Below, one piece after another: positions 8,997 through 18,721 of a stretch of DNA of 64,000 nt (positions within the stretch are counted from its first letter, which is position 1; each line of letters begins with the position of its first letter). The translations under genes and the position numbers were made by a program. Location: NCBI GenBank assembly GCA_051877895.1, contig JBJEJI010000010.1, forward strand, positions 15,419-79,418, read 5' to 3'. The stretch comes from UBA3775 sp051877895. Its GTDB lineage: Bacteria; Bacillota; Clostridia; Lachnospirales; Lachnospiraceae. The notes beneath the pieces are model-generated. The model ran no database searches. It saw nothing but the letters and a program-made list of their open reading frames with translations, and was not told where the DNA came from.

Positions 8997-9128
8997 TATC
9001 CGGTACATAAATCAGGCAGTTTACAACAAACTGTTATTAAAAAAATAGTATTTTCCCATTAAAATAACATTTGGTTATAGATTTATTTCCCATACTGTTA
9101 TAAAATATGCTTGGTTTATTTTGCAGAG

Positions 9129-9170
9129 TCAGACTCGCAAACGCTATGCTTTTTGCTCGTTAAAAAAACT
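9129..9170. repeat. Partial copy of the dispersed intergenic repeat
   Basis: The left third of the repeat (TCAGACTCGCAAACGC, then a TGCTTTTTGCTCGTT segment) matches the copies at 11454 and 53085. The two long hairpins are absent. It lies in the 209-base leader of prs. Confidence 0.6.
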
Positions 9171-9205
9171 AATGTTTCGTAGCCACAGCTACAGAAGGAG
9201 GATTT

Positions 9206-10387
9206 ATGTCTCAGGAAGATATGTTCACGGAAGACATTTCTTACGGCCCGCTTGGGATTATTGCAATGGAAAGCAGTGCATCTATGGGTGCAAAAGTTGA
9301 CGAATACATTGCAGGATGGAGAAAGAAAAGAGAAAGCAAGTACAAATCAGCACCGGCTTTCCACAACTATCAGAGCGATTCATACCTGATTAATCTGAAG
9401 TGTCCGCGTTTCGGTACCGGTGAGGCTAAATGCGTGATTAATGAATCTGTACGTGGTAAAGATATTTTCATTCTTGTGGATGTATGCAACTACAGCATGA
9501 CTTACACTGTATGCGGTCAGAAAAGTCCAATGTCACCGGACGACCACTTTGCTGACTTGAAGCGTGTTATTGCAGCAATCAGCGGCAAAGCCAGAAGAAT
9601 TACAGTTATTATGCCTTTCCTTTATGAAAGCCGTCAGCACAAGAGAAGTGCAAGAGAATCTTTAGACTGTGCTATTGCTTTACAGGAACTTGTAAACATG
9701 GGAGTAGATTCCATCATCACATTTGATGCACATGACCCACGTGTACAGAATGCAATTCCTTTTAATTCTTTCGAAAATGTACAGCCGGCATATCAGTTTG
9801 TAAAAGCACTGGTTAACAATGTCCCGGACATTAAAATCAATTCCAAGGATCTGATGATCATTTCTCCTGATGAAGGTGCAATGAGCCGTGCAGTGTACTT
9901 TGCCACAGTTCTTGGTGCTGACATGGGTATGTTCTACAAACGCCGTGATTACACAAAGGTTGTAGATGGAAGAAACCCAATCGTTGCACATGAGTTCTTA
10001 GGAACAGACGTTACAGGCAAGGACGTAATTATCTTAGACGATATGATTTCCTCCGGCGAAAGCATGATTGATACCGCCAAGGAACTTAAGAGAAGAAATG
10101 CAGGACGTATTTTTGTATGCTCCACATTCGGTCTTTTCACTAATGGTCTGGAACGTTTTGATAAAGCTTATGAAGAAGGTATCATTTATCGTGTAATTAC
10201 CACCAACCTGATTTACCAGACACCTGAGCTTCTTTCCAGAGAATGGTACATCAGTGCGGACATGAGCAAATACATTGCTCTTTTAATTGATGCACTTAAC
10301 CACGATGCCTCCATCAGCGAATATCTGAGTCCGACAGAGCGTATCCACAACTTCCTGGACCAGCATTTTAACAATACAGAAGAGTAA
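9206..10387 (+). CDS. prs: Ribose-phosphate pyrophosphokinase
   Basis: Makes PRPP from ribose-5-phosphate and ATP for nucleotide, His and Trp synthesis. 393 residues, longer than the classical ~315. It has an N-terminal extension and the Prs core: MPFLYESRQHKR, TFDAHDPRVQN, and the PRPP-binding loop DDMISSGES at about residue 277. The ATG at 9206 follows GAAGGAGG. This longer type is common in Clostridia. It is probably a separate transcription unit, bounded by a 209-base leader and its own strong terminator. Confidence 0.92.
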   Translation: MSQEDMFTEDISYGPLGIIAMESSASMGAKVDEYIAGWRKKRESKYKSAPAFHNYQSDSYLINLKCPRFGTGEAKCVINESVRGKDIFILVDVCNYSMTYTVCGQKSPMSPDDHFADLKRVIAAISGKARRITVIMPFLYESRQHKRSARESLDCAIALQELVNMGVDSIITFDAHDPRVQNAIPFNSFENVQPAYQFVKALVNNVPDIKINSKDLMIISPDEGAMSRAVYFATVLGADMGMFYKRRDYTKVVDGRNPIVAHEFLGTDVTGKDVIILDDMISSGESMIDTAKELKRRNAGRIFVCSTFGLFTNGLERFDKAYEEGIIYRVITTNLIYQTPELLSREWYISADMSKYIALLIDALNHDASISEYLSPTERIHNFLDQHFNNTEE

Positions 10388-10394
10388 AAAAATT

Positions 10395-10440
10395 ACCCCT
10401 TTCGTATCATGATACATAATACGAAAGGGGTTTGTTTTTT
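10395..10440 (+). terminator. Strong terminator after prs
   Basis: Thirteen-bp stem ACCCCTTTCGTAT (10395-10407) / ATACGAAAGGGGT (10419-10431), followed by TTGTTTTTT. The opposing gene ends just downstream at 10466. Confidence 0.9.
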
Positions 10441-10465
10441 TCAAACTCTTATTAAGGTTTTGTGT

Positions 10466-11410
10466 CTATATTTTCTTCATCTTGTAGCTTCCGCTTGCTT
10501 TTTTATACGCATTGATGATACTTGGTATTCCTACAAGCAAGGACAACAGATATCCTACCAGTAAATCACCGATAAACTCGTCCATAAGATTAACATCATC
10601 ATATGACAGGTCTTCAAGCACATCACTGAAATCAGTAAATACTTCTGTAAATGACACCTCTACATCATACTTGGCAAATTCATTTACTATCATGTACGAC
10701 AGAGCCGCCTGGTTAGCAAGATAAATCATTACAAGAGATATGGCAAAAGAAATGATGATTCCTTTTATGTCAAGATTTTTACCTAATATTTCCCAACCTT
10801 TCATGGCACAAATCATTGTAGCAGCTCCGGCTATACCTGCAATATAGCCTGCCTGATAAATAATAAACCAAAGAGCCGCTCCAATTAAAGAACCGATTAA
10901 TGCTCCGATAAAGCCCGGAATCGGTTTGGACTTTCTGTTTACTGTTACCTGTCTGTTCTGCTCTAACTGATACAGAACCTCTTTTGAACAGTTTTCGCAG
11001 AGACAATTCATTCCTCCGTTAACTTCATAGAATCCCGGATTACTGCCTCCACAGATTTGACATCCCGTTGCAGCACCCTTGATTTTTAAAAATTGTGTAA
11101 TTTGGCCTGTAACATATTCTGTCAAAGCCACCATTTTTTTCACGCCCTGAGTCTTCTGATGAATTACCAGACTGAATTCTTTTAATTCAATGGATTTAAG
11201 TTTAGAATTCTGCGCTTTCAAATTCAGGAACACCTGATTGATACCCTGTCTGATTGTTTGATCATCAGATTTAAAATAGATTGTAGTAACTACTTCTCCC
11301 AAATTCGGTATCTGAAGCGCATCAAAATAAAATCCGTTTACCATACCATAAACTCTGTTACTCTGTCTTGTTACATTCCATCCCTGAAAAGATTTACTAA
11401 ATGCTCCCAC
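10466..11410 (-). CDS. Membrane protein with a zinc-ribbon-like segment, function unknown
   Basis: 314 residues; I do not recognise the family. The first ~115 residues are soluble. A four-Cys knuckle follows (CQIC ... CLCENC, about residues 118-141), then several hydrophobic segments from about residue 165 to 230 with Gly/Ala-rich helices. An acidic patch (FTDFSDVLEDLSYDDVNLMDE) and a last membrane helix near residue 285 complete it. The start is GTG at 11410 with AAGGAG upstream. It sits between prs and an ABC exporter operon, with a dispersed repeat immediately upstream. I infer a membrane protein with a cytoplasmic metal-binding domain. Confidence 0.65.
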   Translation of the reverse strand: MGAFSKSFQGWNVTRQSNRVYGMVNGFYFDALQIPNLGEVVTTIYFKSDDQTIRQGINQVFLNLKAQNSKLKSIELKEFSLVIHQKTQGVKKMVALTEYVTGQITQFLKIKGAATGCQICGGSNPGFYEVNGGMNCLCENCSKEVLYQLEQNRQVTVNRKSKPIPGFIGALIGSLIGAALWFIIYQAGYIAGIAGAATMICAMKGWEILGKNLDIKGIIISFAISLVMIYLANQAALSYMIVNEFAKYDVEVSFTEVFTDFSDVLEDLSYDDVNLMDEFIGDLLVGYLLSLLVGIPSIINAYKKASGSYKMKKI

Positions 11411-11453
11411 GGTGTTTCTCCTTTCATAGTGTACTCCATGTACACTTTACGTA

Positions 11454-11595
11454 TCAAACTCGCAAACGCTTCGCTCTTTGCTCTTTGCTCGTTAAAAAAC
11501 TGCACTTCGTGCCATATGCGGTACAGGGCTTGTACCCTGTACCGCTTTAAAGCTAATCCCACCGCCTAAAGACAGTGGGTTATCTTTAGTTTTTT
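11454..11595. repeat. Dispersed two-hairpin intergenic repeat, full copy
   Basis: About 142 bases. It begins TCAAACTCGCAAACGC, then ACTGCACTTCGTGCC. Hairpin A is GCGGTACAGGG/CCCTGTACCGC (11518-11544). Hairpin B is the AAAG.TAA.CCCACCGCC segment pairing with the GGCAGTGGGTTATCTTT type arm, ending at a T-run at 11590-11595. Other copies lie at 51845-51923, 53085-53203 and, in part, 9129-9170. It sits between two minus-strand genes. Read on the minus strand it ends in GCACGAAGTGC plus AGTTTTTT, a small terminator-like hairpin. Confidence 0.85.
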
Positions 11596-11598
11596 ACA

Positions 11599-12912
11599 TT
11601 ATTTTTTTGCAAATATTGCCTTAAAGGAAATCTTTTTACCTGTATAAAACAGTAATGACTTATAAACCTTGGCTGCAATCCAAAGCAACAGCATGGAACC
11701 AACTATTGTAATCAAAAGGGATACAATACCGCCCCATACGGATATGTCTCCAAGTAGCACAGCTCCCGGTGTAACCATTGCTGATGTAAACGGAATAAAG
11801 TGGTATGCCATGGATACAAAGCCTTCACCCGATATTATCGCAAACAACACAAAGAAGAAACTGATAATGAGAGGCATAACAAACACAATCTGAACATTAC
11901 TTGTGTCCTCAGGCTTGGTTACCATGCTTCCTGCAACACCTGCAATAATCAGGTAAAATACAAGACCCGCTATCATCAAAAGCACTGCCAGAATGATAGT
12001 GTCCACGCCAAATGCCATTTCACCAAACCAATCCTTAAGGTAATCCATATAAAATGAAAACTTGCTTACATAGCCTTCATACATGGAAGCTGCCAGTTTA
12101 TCTCCGCCAAATATACCGATAAACAGGGAAACCACCCAGACAGCAAACTGTGCTATTGAAGCTGTAATTACAGCAAGTATCTTTCCGGAAACCAGACCGT
12201 AAGGCGTTACACTGACCAGAAGCTGTTCCACAAGCTTGGTGGTTTTTTCAATGCTGACTTCTGCACAAATCTGCTGGCCATACATAAGAATCATGAAGTA
12301 AACTACCATTAAAAACACCATTACTACAATAATGGTTACAATTTCTTTTCCTGTATCGATTTCTTCGTCTCCGAAATCAGACACCTGATAGCTGACACCA
12401 ATAAGTGCCTGTGACAGGGCCTCTTCGGAAAGTCCTGAGCTGCCGTAAACAAACATCTGGAAATAGCCGGACAGGTTCTCGCCCAAAACAACCAGATTAT
12501 CTGTATCAATAGTGCTGTCTTCTGCAGTAACTATTTCAAGAATAAATCCCTCTTCAGTTTCCTTCTGAACCACCAGCACATAATCAGAATTTGCTTCATT
12601 TTCAGTAAGATACTTTTCTGCATCAGTACAGGATTCAAAGGAAATTCCTGATATCTGTTCATCCTCAAACATAGCTGCATATGCTGCATATTCGGGCACT
12701 CCCAGACCGGTTTCATCGCAAATGCTGACCTTTTTAATGTTAAATTCTGTTTCCTCGTCCGGTGCAGAGGTAATTACTACCACTGCTCCCACTCCTACAA
12801 TGAGAAGAAGAGCGAAAATAAATGTAATTACTTTATACTTTGAAGATTTCATCTGACTTTTCAGAGTATAGAGAAAAACCGGAACAAATCCGCTTAATTT
12901 ATTTTTTTCCAC
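11599..12912 (-). CDS. ABC-2 type exporter permease (NatB/YhaP-like), second subunit
   Basis: 437 residues. One N-terminal membrane helix (about 29-52), a ~150-residue extracytoplasmic domain rich in acidic residues, then about five membrane helices from residue 195 to the end. That is the ABC-2/NatB layout. It starts two bases after the paired permease ends, so one transcript encodes both halves with the ATPase upstream. The substrate cannot be read; relatives are assigned to sodium or antimicrobial export. The dispersed repeat begins right after its stop. Confidence 0.85.
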   Translation of the reverse strand: MEKNKLSGFVPVFLYTLKSQMKSSKYKVITFIFALLLIVGVGAVVVITSAPDEETEFNIKKVSICDETGLGVPEYAAYAAMFEDEQISGISFESCTDAEKYLTENEANSDYVLVVQKETEEGFILEIVTAEDSTIDTDNLVVLGENLSGYFQMFVYGSSGLSEEALSQALIGVSYQVSDFGDEEIDTGKEIVTIIVVMVFLMVVYFMILMYGQQICAEVSIEKTTKLVEQLLVSVTPYGLVSGKILAVITASIAQFAVWVVSLFIGIFGGDKLAASMYEGYVSKFSFYMDYLKDWFGEMAFGVDTIILAVLLMIAGLVFYLIIAGVAGSMVTKPEDTSNVQIVFVMPLIISFFFVLFAIISGEGFVSMAYHFIPFTSAMVTPGAVLLGDISVWGGIVSLLITIVGSMLLLWIAAKVYKSLLFYTGKKISFKAIFAKK

Positions 12913-12914
12913 GG

Positions 12915-14243
12915 CTACCTCCTTCTGATGATATCAATCATCTGCTTAACACTGACAGGATTACCGTTCATAACGATAATTGTTTCATATACCATGGAGA
13001 CAATCTTTAATACAATTACAGCGGTAACCACCTGCAACACCACTGCAACAACAATGGTAGCTATGGTAGCCTTGCCGATTAATATAGCTCCCGGCAGTAT
13101 CATAACAGAGGTAAACGGAAATATCATACAAAACCGGACAAAACCGTTAATTCCCACTGTCCACATCATCTCACAGGCAGCCATAGACATAAAGAAACAA
13201 ATAAGAATCAGAAATGTGTATGCCTTAATTCCCTGCTGTAAATCTTCCATTTTGCTTACGGATGCACCGAAAAGACCTGCAAGAAGTCCATAAATCAGTA
13301 TTCCAATTGCAATCATCAGAATACAAATAATAATGTTGCCGGCAGAAAGATTACTGATAGCTTCTGTGGACATAAATCCTGAAAGTGCATCAATTGAAGA
13401 TTTTGTACCATACATTACAGCTGCCACTTTGTTGGATACAAAAGCTGCTACGGCAATAAGTGCAATCTCACCCACTGTAACGGAAAGCATTGCAACTACC
13501 TTGCCAAGAACAAGAGCCATTGGTCTGACGGTTGTCATGAGATATTCAACAACACGGTTGGCTTTTTCTTCAACCACCTTGGAAGATACCATGCCGGATG
13601 CCATAATAACAACCATATATACCACCATCAGGAAAGCATATACAACATTATAATCCGCATCACTGATGATTTCATGTTCATCAGTTTCAAGATATTCTCC
13701 GGAGTCCATATAAGTAAAATCTACTACTTTTCCTACCATTTCCAGAGTAGCCTCATCTGCATCCAGAATCGAAACCTTATACTTTTCAAACCACTTTGTC
13801 AGAATATATGCCATGTCCGCTACATCGTCATACTCCACTTCAGACTCCGGATCTCTGTAGAAATCAAACTGATATGTACCTGTTTCCATACTGAGGGACA
13901 GTTTCAGAACAATTTCATCAGAATGATTTTCTTCAATTTCCTTGGTGAGAGTATCAATTTTTTTACCGGTTTCCTCAAATATAACCTTGCCATATCCTGT
14001 TTCATCCTTAAAGGCTTCACTGTAAGGAATATTTTCCATTCCGGATTCATTAATTACATATACTTTATTTACAGGACTTTCATAGTCCTCATCGGGTTTT
14101 TTATCGCGGTTTAGTACAGGAAACACAAGCAATGCCGCCAGAACCATAATCAGGGTTGTGACCTGAAGTGATTTTGAACGAACCGCCTGCATAAAAGTAA
14201 AACTGAAGACCTGCGTAAACCCTCTGTACTCAGACTTCTTCAT
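12915..14243 (-). CDS. ABC-2 type exporter permease (NatB/YhaP-like), first subunit
   Basis: 442 residues with the same plan as its downstream partner: N-terminal helix (about 24-44), extracytoplasmic domain, then six hydrophobic helices in the C-terminal half (VVYAFLMVVYMVVIMASGMV and onward). The two permeases probably pair as a heterodimer. Its start lies inside the last 14 bases of the ATPase gene, so translation is coupled. Function inferred from the family: export driven by the adjacent ATPase. Confidence 0.85.
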   Translation of the reverse strand: MKKSEYRGFTQVFSFTFMQAVRSKSLQVTTLIMVLAALLVFPVLNRDKKPDEDYESPVNKVYVINESGMENIPYSEAFKDETGYGKVIFEETGKKIDTLTKEIEENHSDEIVLKLSLSMETGTYQFDFYRDPESEVEYDDVADMAYILTKWFEKYKVSILDADEATLEMVGKVVDFTYMDSGEYLETDEHEIISDADYNVVYAFLMVVYMVVIMASGMVSSKVVEEKANRVVEYLMTTVRPMALVLGKVVAMLSVTVGEIALIAVAAFVSNKVAAVMYGTKSSIDALSGFMSTEAISNLSAGNIIICILMIAIGILIYGLLAGLFGASVSKMEDLQQGIKAYTFLILICFFMSMAACEMMWTVGINGFVRFCMIFPFTSVMILPGAILIGKATIATIVVAVVLQVVTAVIVLKIVSMVYETIIVMNGNPVSVKQMIDIIRRR

Positions 14244-15168
14244 TTACTTCCCCTACCTTTTCTACGAATATCTCATGGAGTGACGGCTCTGTTAATTCAA
14301 ATTTAACAAGAGGAACATCATCTTTTACAAGCTTATCAAGCAGTTCCTTTGCCTGTGCCTCACTATCCAGTCTTACTTTGATTTCAGAAGGAGTTTTTTC
14401 CACAACCTTTAATGACATGGCTTCAATATAAGGCATAATATCTGCATCTGCCTTCAGAAGAAGGTTTACACGTCCGTAGCTTTTCTTTATTTCATTCAGA
14501 TTACCGCTAAGTACTGTCTTGCCTCTGTTAAGAATAGTAAGATCTGAACAAAATTCTTCAATGGTTGACATCTGATGAGAAGACATAATAATATATTTAT
14601 CTTTTTCAGCTTCTTCGCGGATAATATCCCTGAACAAATCTGTATTTACCGGATCAAGACCGCTTAAAGGCTCATCCAGCACAATCAACTCCGGATCAGA
14701 GATGAGGGTTGCCATTAACTGAACCTTCTGCTGATTTCCTTTGCTGAGCTGCTCTGCTTTAAAAGGCTTTGGTTTTTTCTTGCCTACTGTCTGAGGATAA
14801 AAATACTCTGTCAGTTTCAGGCGTTCTGCCCAATACTTGATTCTTTTTACTGCCTCTTTTTTTGGAACCTTTTTCAGGCTGGCAAAATAAAGCATCTGAT
14901 CCATTAATGTAATTTTAGGATACAGACCTCTTTCCTCTGCCAGGTAGCCGATATTAACCTTTGTGGTAGTAAGCGGCTCTCCGTTAAAAGTGACACTTCC
15001 CCCGTCACTTGCCAGCATACCGAGAATAATTCTTATGGATGTAGTCTTTCCTGCACCATTTGTTCCAAGAAGTGCATAGACCCCCGGTTTATCCATCGTA
15101 AATGAAAGTCCGTCAACAACTGTCTTGTCGCCATATTTTTTGACAAGCTCTTTAACCTCTAATCCCAT
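14230..15168 (-). CDS. ABC transporter ATP-binding protein (NatA/YhaQ-like)
   Basis: About 312 residues. Walker A LLGTNGAGKTTS near residue 37, signature segment LSKGNQQKVQL, Walker B LIVLDEPLSGLDP, H-loop SSHQM. A C-terminal regulatory extension (~80 residues) is typical of the NatA/CcmA exporter group. The ATG at 15168 is chosen; an upstream in-frame ATG at 15180 would add four residues and cannot be excluded. It drives export through the two downstream permeases. Confidence 0.9.
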   Translation of the reverse strand: MGLEVKELVKKYGDKTVVDGLSFTMDKPGVYALLGTNGAGKTTSIRIILGMLASDGGSVTFNGEPLTTTKVNIGYLAEERGLYPKITLMDQMLYFASLKKVPKKEAVKRIKYWAERLKLTEYFYPQTVGKKKPKPFKAEQLSKGNQQKVQLMATLISDPELIVLDEPLSGLDPVNTDLFRDIIREEAEKDKYIIMSSHQMSTIEEFCSDLTILNRGKTVLSGNLNEIKKSYGRVNLLLKADADIMPYIEAMSLKVVEKTPSEIKVRLDSEAQAKELLDKLVKDDVPLVKFELTEPSLHEIFVEKVGEVNEEV

Positions 15169-15263
15169 CTTTTTCCTCACTTTCTCCGGTTCGCATTATA
15201 ATCATGGAATTTCCCGGATTCTCTTCTCAGATTGTAGCATCATATATAAAACCACACAAAATA

Positions 15264-15292
15264 CTTATACCACGTTATTAGATTTAAATCAA
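15264..15292 (-). promoter_or_regulatory. Promoter of the NatA-like ABC operon
   Basis: Minus strand TTGATT (15287-15292), 17-base spacer, TGG-TATAAG (-10 at 15264-15269), an extended -10. A second candidate (TTGTGT-17-TACAAT) lies closer to the gene. Confidence 0.5.
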
Positions 15293-15323
15293 TATTTTTT
15301 GACAGAAAGTGTTTTCTATTACA

Positions 15324-15352
15324 TTGCCTCAGAATACTAAGGATGATATAAT
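15324..15352 (+). promoter_or_regulatory. Candidate promoter upstream of sfsA
   Basis: TTGCCT (15324-15329), 17-base spacer, TATAAT (15347-15352). Between this and sfsA lies a hairpin region (AAAACC/GGTTTT near 15381-15397), then a second TTGCCT ... TATAAT pair ending at about 15430. Confidence 0.45.
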
Positions 15353-15473
15353 GTTTGAGAACGCACTCGCGAACGAGGAAAACCGAAGGTTTTTCGAGTT
15401 TTGCCTTCGCAGAACACGTATATGATATAATATACAGCAACAGTCAGAAAACAAATTCTAAATGGGGAATTTT

Positions 15474-16169
15474 ATGAAATATCAAAAGGTGATAAAAGGC
15501 CGGTTTGTAAGCCGTCCCAACAGATTCATTGCCAAAGTTGAAATTGATGGTGTGGAAGAAACCGTACATGTAAAAAATACCGGACGATGCAGGGAACTGC
15601 TCATTCCCGGCTGTACGGTATTTCTTTCCGTTTCCGACAATCCTGCCAGAAAAACCCGATGTGATTTAGTTGCGGTTTTAAAAGAACGTACAGGACAGTC
15701 TCCGCTGCTTATTAATATGGATTCCCAGATTCCCAACGATGCCACATATGAATGGTTAAAAAAAGGAATTCTGTTTTCTCCCGGTGCCGAAGTCCGGCGC
15801 GAGGTAACCTATGGAAATTCCCGCTTTGATTTCTATATTGAGGATGGAAACCGCAGAATTTTTATGGAGGTCAAAGGAGTAACCCTTGAAAATAACGGAG
15901 AAGTTCTGTTTCCGGATGCTCCTACAGAGCGGGGCGTTAAGCATCTGAATGAACTGATTTCCTGTATCAAAGACGGTTATCAGGCTTATCTTTTATTTGT
16001 GATACAAATGCAGGGTGTACACATTTTCCGCCCAAATGATAAAATGCATGAAGAATTTGGAAATGCACTGCGCAGAGCCCACAAGGCCGGCGTTCAAATT
16101 CTTGCAATGGATTGTGAGGTTACTGCGGACAGTATATCGCTTCACGAAGCGGTTGAGGTTGCCCTGTAA
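15474..16169 (+). CDS. sfsA: SfsA family DNA/RNA nuclease
   Basis: 231 residues, the usual SfsA length. It has the N-terminal OB-like region (RFVSRPNRF, VHVKNTGRCREL) and the PD-(D/E)XK-like core (SRFDFYIED, IFMEVKGVTL, FPDAPTERGVKHL). E. coli SfsA was first described as a maltose-regulon stimulator and its homologues are now treated as nucleases. The ATG at 15474 is preferred over 15462 because GGGG lies six bases upstream. Probably monocistronic, with opposing genes on the far side. Confidence 0.93.
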   Translation: MKYQKVIKGRFVSRPNRFIAKVEIDGVEETVHVKNTGRCRELLIPGCTVFLSVSDNPARKTRCDLVAVLKERTGQSPLLINMDSQIPNDATYEWLKKGILFSPGAEVRREVTYGNSRFDFYIEDGNRRIFMEVKGVTLENNGEVLFPDAPTERGVKHLNELISCIKDGYQAYLLFVIQMQGVHIFRPNDKMHEEFGNALRRAHKAGVQILAMDCEVTADSISLHEAVEVAL

Positions 16170-16241
16170 ACCGGTTACCGACACTTCGGTTCAAAATAAA
16201 CATCCACTACCACATACTCTGAAATTGCTCCCTGGTTAATT

Positions 16242-17126
16242 CTATGATTGTTTTTCTTTTTTTCTCATTCTGACCAGCAGCACCACCGATATTATACCAA
16301 GGAGAATCTGCGGAATGGAATACACAAGCAGATAAACGGTTGACTGTGCCATAGCTCCTTCCAGCTTACCATAATCCATACACATGCCCAGTATTGATGC
16401 ACCGGAATTGTTAATGGCATGGGCAAAAACCGCCGGCCACACGGAGCCTGTTTTTTCTACCAGAAGCTGTAAAAATGCGCCCATGGCCAGACAGCTCAAT
16501 GTAAATACAAGAAAGCCTGTATAAGGTGCTCCTTTATAACCAAGTCCAAAGCTGTGTCCCTTTACGATGGAAGGGAAGTGCCACACCGACCAGATAATAT
16601 TGCCTGCAACCAGGGCTCCTACTGTTCCAATCAATCCTTCAAGCTTTGGAAACAAATAGCTTCTCCAGCCTATTTCTTCCCCCAGTGCGCCTACGGAAAA
16701 TAAAATTCCGCTGATAATACCGGAAACGGGAATCAATGCCAGCGCAGCTCCCGATATTCCCATACTGTCCAAAAAAGATTTTTGAAAGGTCTGAGGCTGA
16801 ATTAAATATACCAGCAGGTATCCAAGCTCCATATATAACAGGGTTCCTAAAATAGAAACAAGAAACCATATCCATTTTCTGTTTTTCAGACTGATTCCCA
16901 GTTTAAGGGAATTTTTTCCGGCTACGCCTGTTTGCTCCTTGGTCAGTTTTATGGTACATAATACTCCAATGGATGGGCAAAGCATACTGAACGTCAGAAT
17001 TGCATCACACACAGAGCTTCCGTACACTCCTCCCTTTGCAAAATAAAAAAACATGATTCCCCAGACTATACCGAATGTAATCAGAAGGAAAAGAAGCAGT
17101 CGTTTTATCTCTGTTTTTTTAGTCAT
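16242..17126 (-). CDS. CPBP (CAAX-like) family intramembrane metalloprotease
   Basis: 294 residues, about eight hydrophobic segments. The CPBP motifs are present: EEIGWR (motif 1), the W..WHFP His (motif 2) and FAHAINN (motif 3). The start at 17126 follows AAAGGAG and overlaps the end of the upstream permease by eight bases. It is the last gene of the YtrA-controlled ABC operon. CPBP proteins often sit beside bacteriocin or peptide exporters, where they act in immunity or maturation; that role here is inference. Confidence 0.88.
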   Translation of the reverse strand: MTKKTEIKRLLLFLLITFGIVWGIMFFYFAKGGVYGSSVCDAILTFSMLCPSIGVLCTIKLTKEQTGVAGKNSLKLGISLKNRKWIWFLVSILGTLLYMELGYLLVYLIQPQTFQKSFLDSMGISGAALALIPVSGIISGILFSVGALGEEIGWRSYLFPKLEGLIGTVGALVAGNIIWSVWHFPSIVKGHSFGLGYKGAPYTGFLVFTLSCLAMGAFLQLLVEKTGSVWPAVFAHAINNSGASILGMCMDYGKLEGAMAQSTVYLLVYSIPQILLGIISVVLLVRMRKKEKQS

Positions 17127-17850
17127 CTTCCCACTCCTTTCTTCCAAATAACCGACAGGACAATCTGTAGGATAAGAAATAAATTCCACCTGCCAGAACC
17201 GGAAATAAAATCTGAAGCACCAGCAGCACAATGTAATGCTCTTGCAGATAAGTTATCAGCGAAATAAAATCAATTCTGTCTAAAATCGTCAGGTCTCCGA
17301 ACAGCATAAAAACGATTCCCAGAAAAAACAGCCCCAGCACAATTGAGGTTTTTGCCATAAGTCCTCTTTTGGTTCCCATAGCAAGGAAAAACGGAAGTTC
17401 TATAGAGGAAATAATCAGAAAAAAGCCAATCAGAACCGGAAAAAGCGATTGTATGCCGTTTACCATTTTAAGAGCTTCCGGATAAACCATTCCGGCTTTG
17501 CAGAGCATAATTTCAATGCATATAAAAGATGTAACCACATAGTACATCAGAAGAAGCATAATATACTTCTCTGCTACATAGCCTTTTCTGCTTATGGGCA
17601 GACTTAAATAATACTGTTTCTGCTTTCTTCCATCATCGGCTTTAATAATTGCGGTTTCCAGATTAAATAAAATAATCCCCGGCATAACCACAGCAAACAA
17701 CAACAATAATGCAGCTATGGATATATCAACGCTTTCCCCATCTGTTACAAATACTCTTAAAGCACATAAAACCTGCAGATGCACCACGCAGATCAGGACA
17801 TAAATCCTGCCTTTTACCGCAATAAAATCCTTATACAATAATCCTGCCAT
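17119..17850 (-). CDS. ABC-2 family permease of the YtrA-type operon (second)
   Basis: 243 residues with about six predicted membrane helices. It carries a cytoplasmic motif KADDGRKQKQYYLSLPISRK, typical of ABC-2 permeases of the bacitracin/Ytr type. It lies 51 bases after the first permease and overlaps the CPBP gene. Most likely half of a heterodimeric exporter with the ATPase at 18722. Confidence 0.82.
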   Translation of the reverse strand: MAGLLYKDFIAVKGRIYVLICVVHLQVLCALRVFVTDGESVDISIAALLLLFAVVMPGIILFNLETAIIKADDGRKQKQYYLSLPISRKGYVAEKYIMLLLMYYVVTSFICIEIMLCKAGMVYPEALKMVNGIQSLFPVLIGFFLIISSIELPFFLAMGTKRGLMAKTSIVLGLFFLGIVFMLFGDLTILDRIDFISLITYLQEHYIVLLVLQILFPVLAGGIYFLSYRLSCRLFGRKEWEDD

Positions 17851-17901
17851 TTCTTACCCAATCCTCCGTATACCGCCTTTTTTAGATTTCCTGAACCATA
17901 A

Positions 17902-18675
17902 CTAAATTTTTCTGCCTTTTTTTCTGTTCATAACCGCCAGTGAACCTAAGTAACTCAGTCCCAGAAATACCAGTCCTGCCAAAAGACAAAAAATTCCGTA
18001 GGACTCAATAAAGTTCTTCCCTTTTTTAAGGATTGCACTTTCCATAATTTGATTCAACTGTCCATCACCAATGGACATTATTTTCACTGAAAAGATAATG
18101 TACGCAATAACTGCCACCGCAATAAAAGGAAGGCACTGGATTAAATCCGTATGATTTGAACCGATTACATATATAAGAAAAAGCACAACGCCCATATACA
18201 CAATCAGCACTGCAGCAATAAAGGACAAAACTGACAGAAGTCCTGCAAACCCAAATGTATCGGTTGCCAGAGAAATAAAAAATGCAGCAATAACCGAACC
18301 CAGAAAGCTTACTCCTGCAAATATCAGGCAGGAAATATATCTTGCCCCCACTATACCGGAATATTTTACCGGCATGGTAAACAGAAACTTTGAAAAATCT
18401 GCTCTATTGTCTTCTTTAAAGCAGTCTGTTACATTTGCGATAAATGCCATAGGCACAGCCAGGCATGCCCAGATTGCAAGCTGATATACTTTAAAAAAGT
18501 TTTCCCTGCTCATGTCCCCTGATTTGTCCAGACTATCAATGGCCTTTGCAATGTTTCCATACTTTGTACTCAGGACAAAAAGAACGGAAATAACAATGAT
18601 TCCCAGTGTTACTGCCGCAAACAGCTTAATGCTTTTTTTCAGGCAGTATAAATCTTTTCTGACTAATCCCTTCAT
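17902..18675 (-). CDS. ABC-2 family permease of the YtrA-type operon (first)
   Basis: 257 residues, six hydrophobic segments, starting MKGLVRKDLYCLKKSIK as is usual for small ABC-2 permeases (the short amphipathic N-terminus with RKDL). The ATG at 18675 is chosen for GGAGG five bases upstream rather than the more distal in-frame ATG. Follows the ATPase by 46 bases. Confidence 0.82.
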   Translation of the reverse strand: MKGLVRKDLYCLKKSIKLFAAVTLGIIVISVLFVLSTKYGNIAKAIDSLDKSGDMSRENFFKVYQLAIWACLAVPMAFIANVTDCFKEDNRADFSKFLFTMPVKYSGIVGARYISCLIFAGVSFLGSVIAAFFISLATDTFGFAGLLSVLSFIAAVLIVYMGVVLFLIYVIGSNHTDLIQCLPFIAVAVIAYIIFSVKIMSIGDGQLNQIMESAILKKGKNFIESYGIFCLLAGLVFLGLSYLGSLAVMNRKKGRKI

Positions 18676-18721
18676 TTTTCCTCCATTATCCCGCAACCCG
18701 TCAAAACAAGCCGCAACCTGT

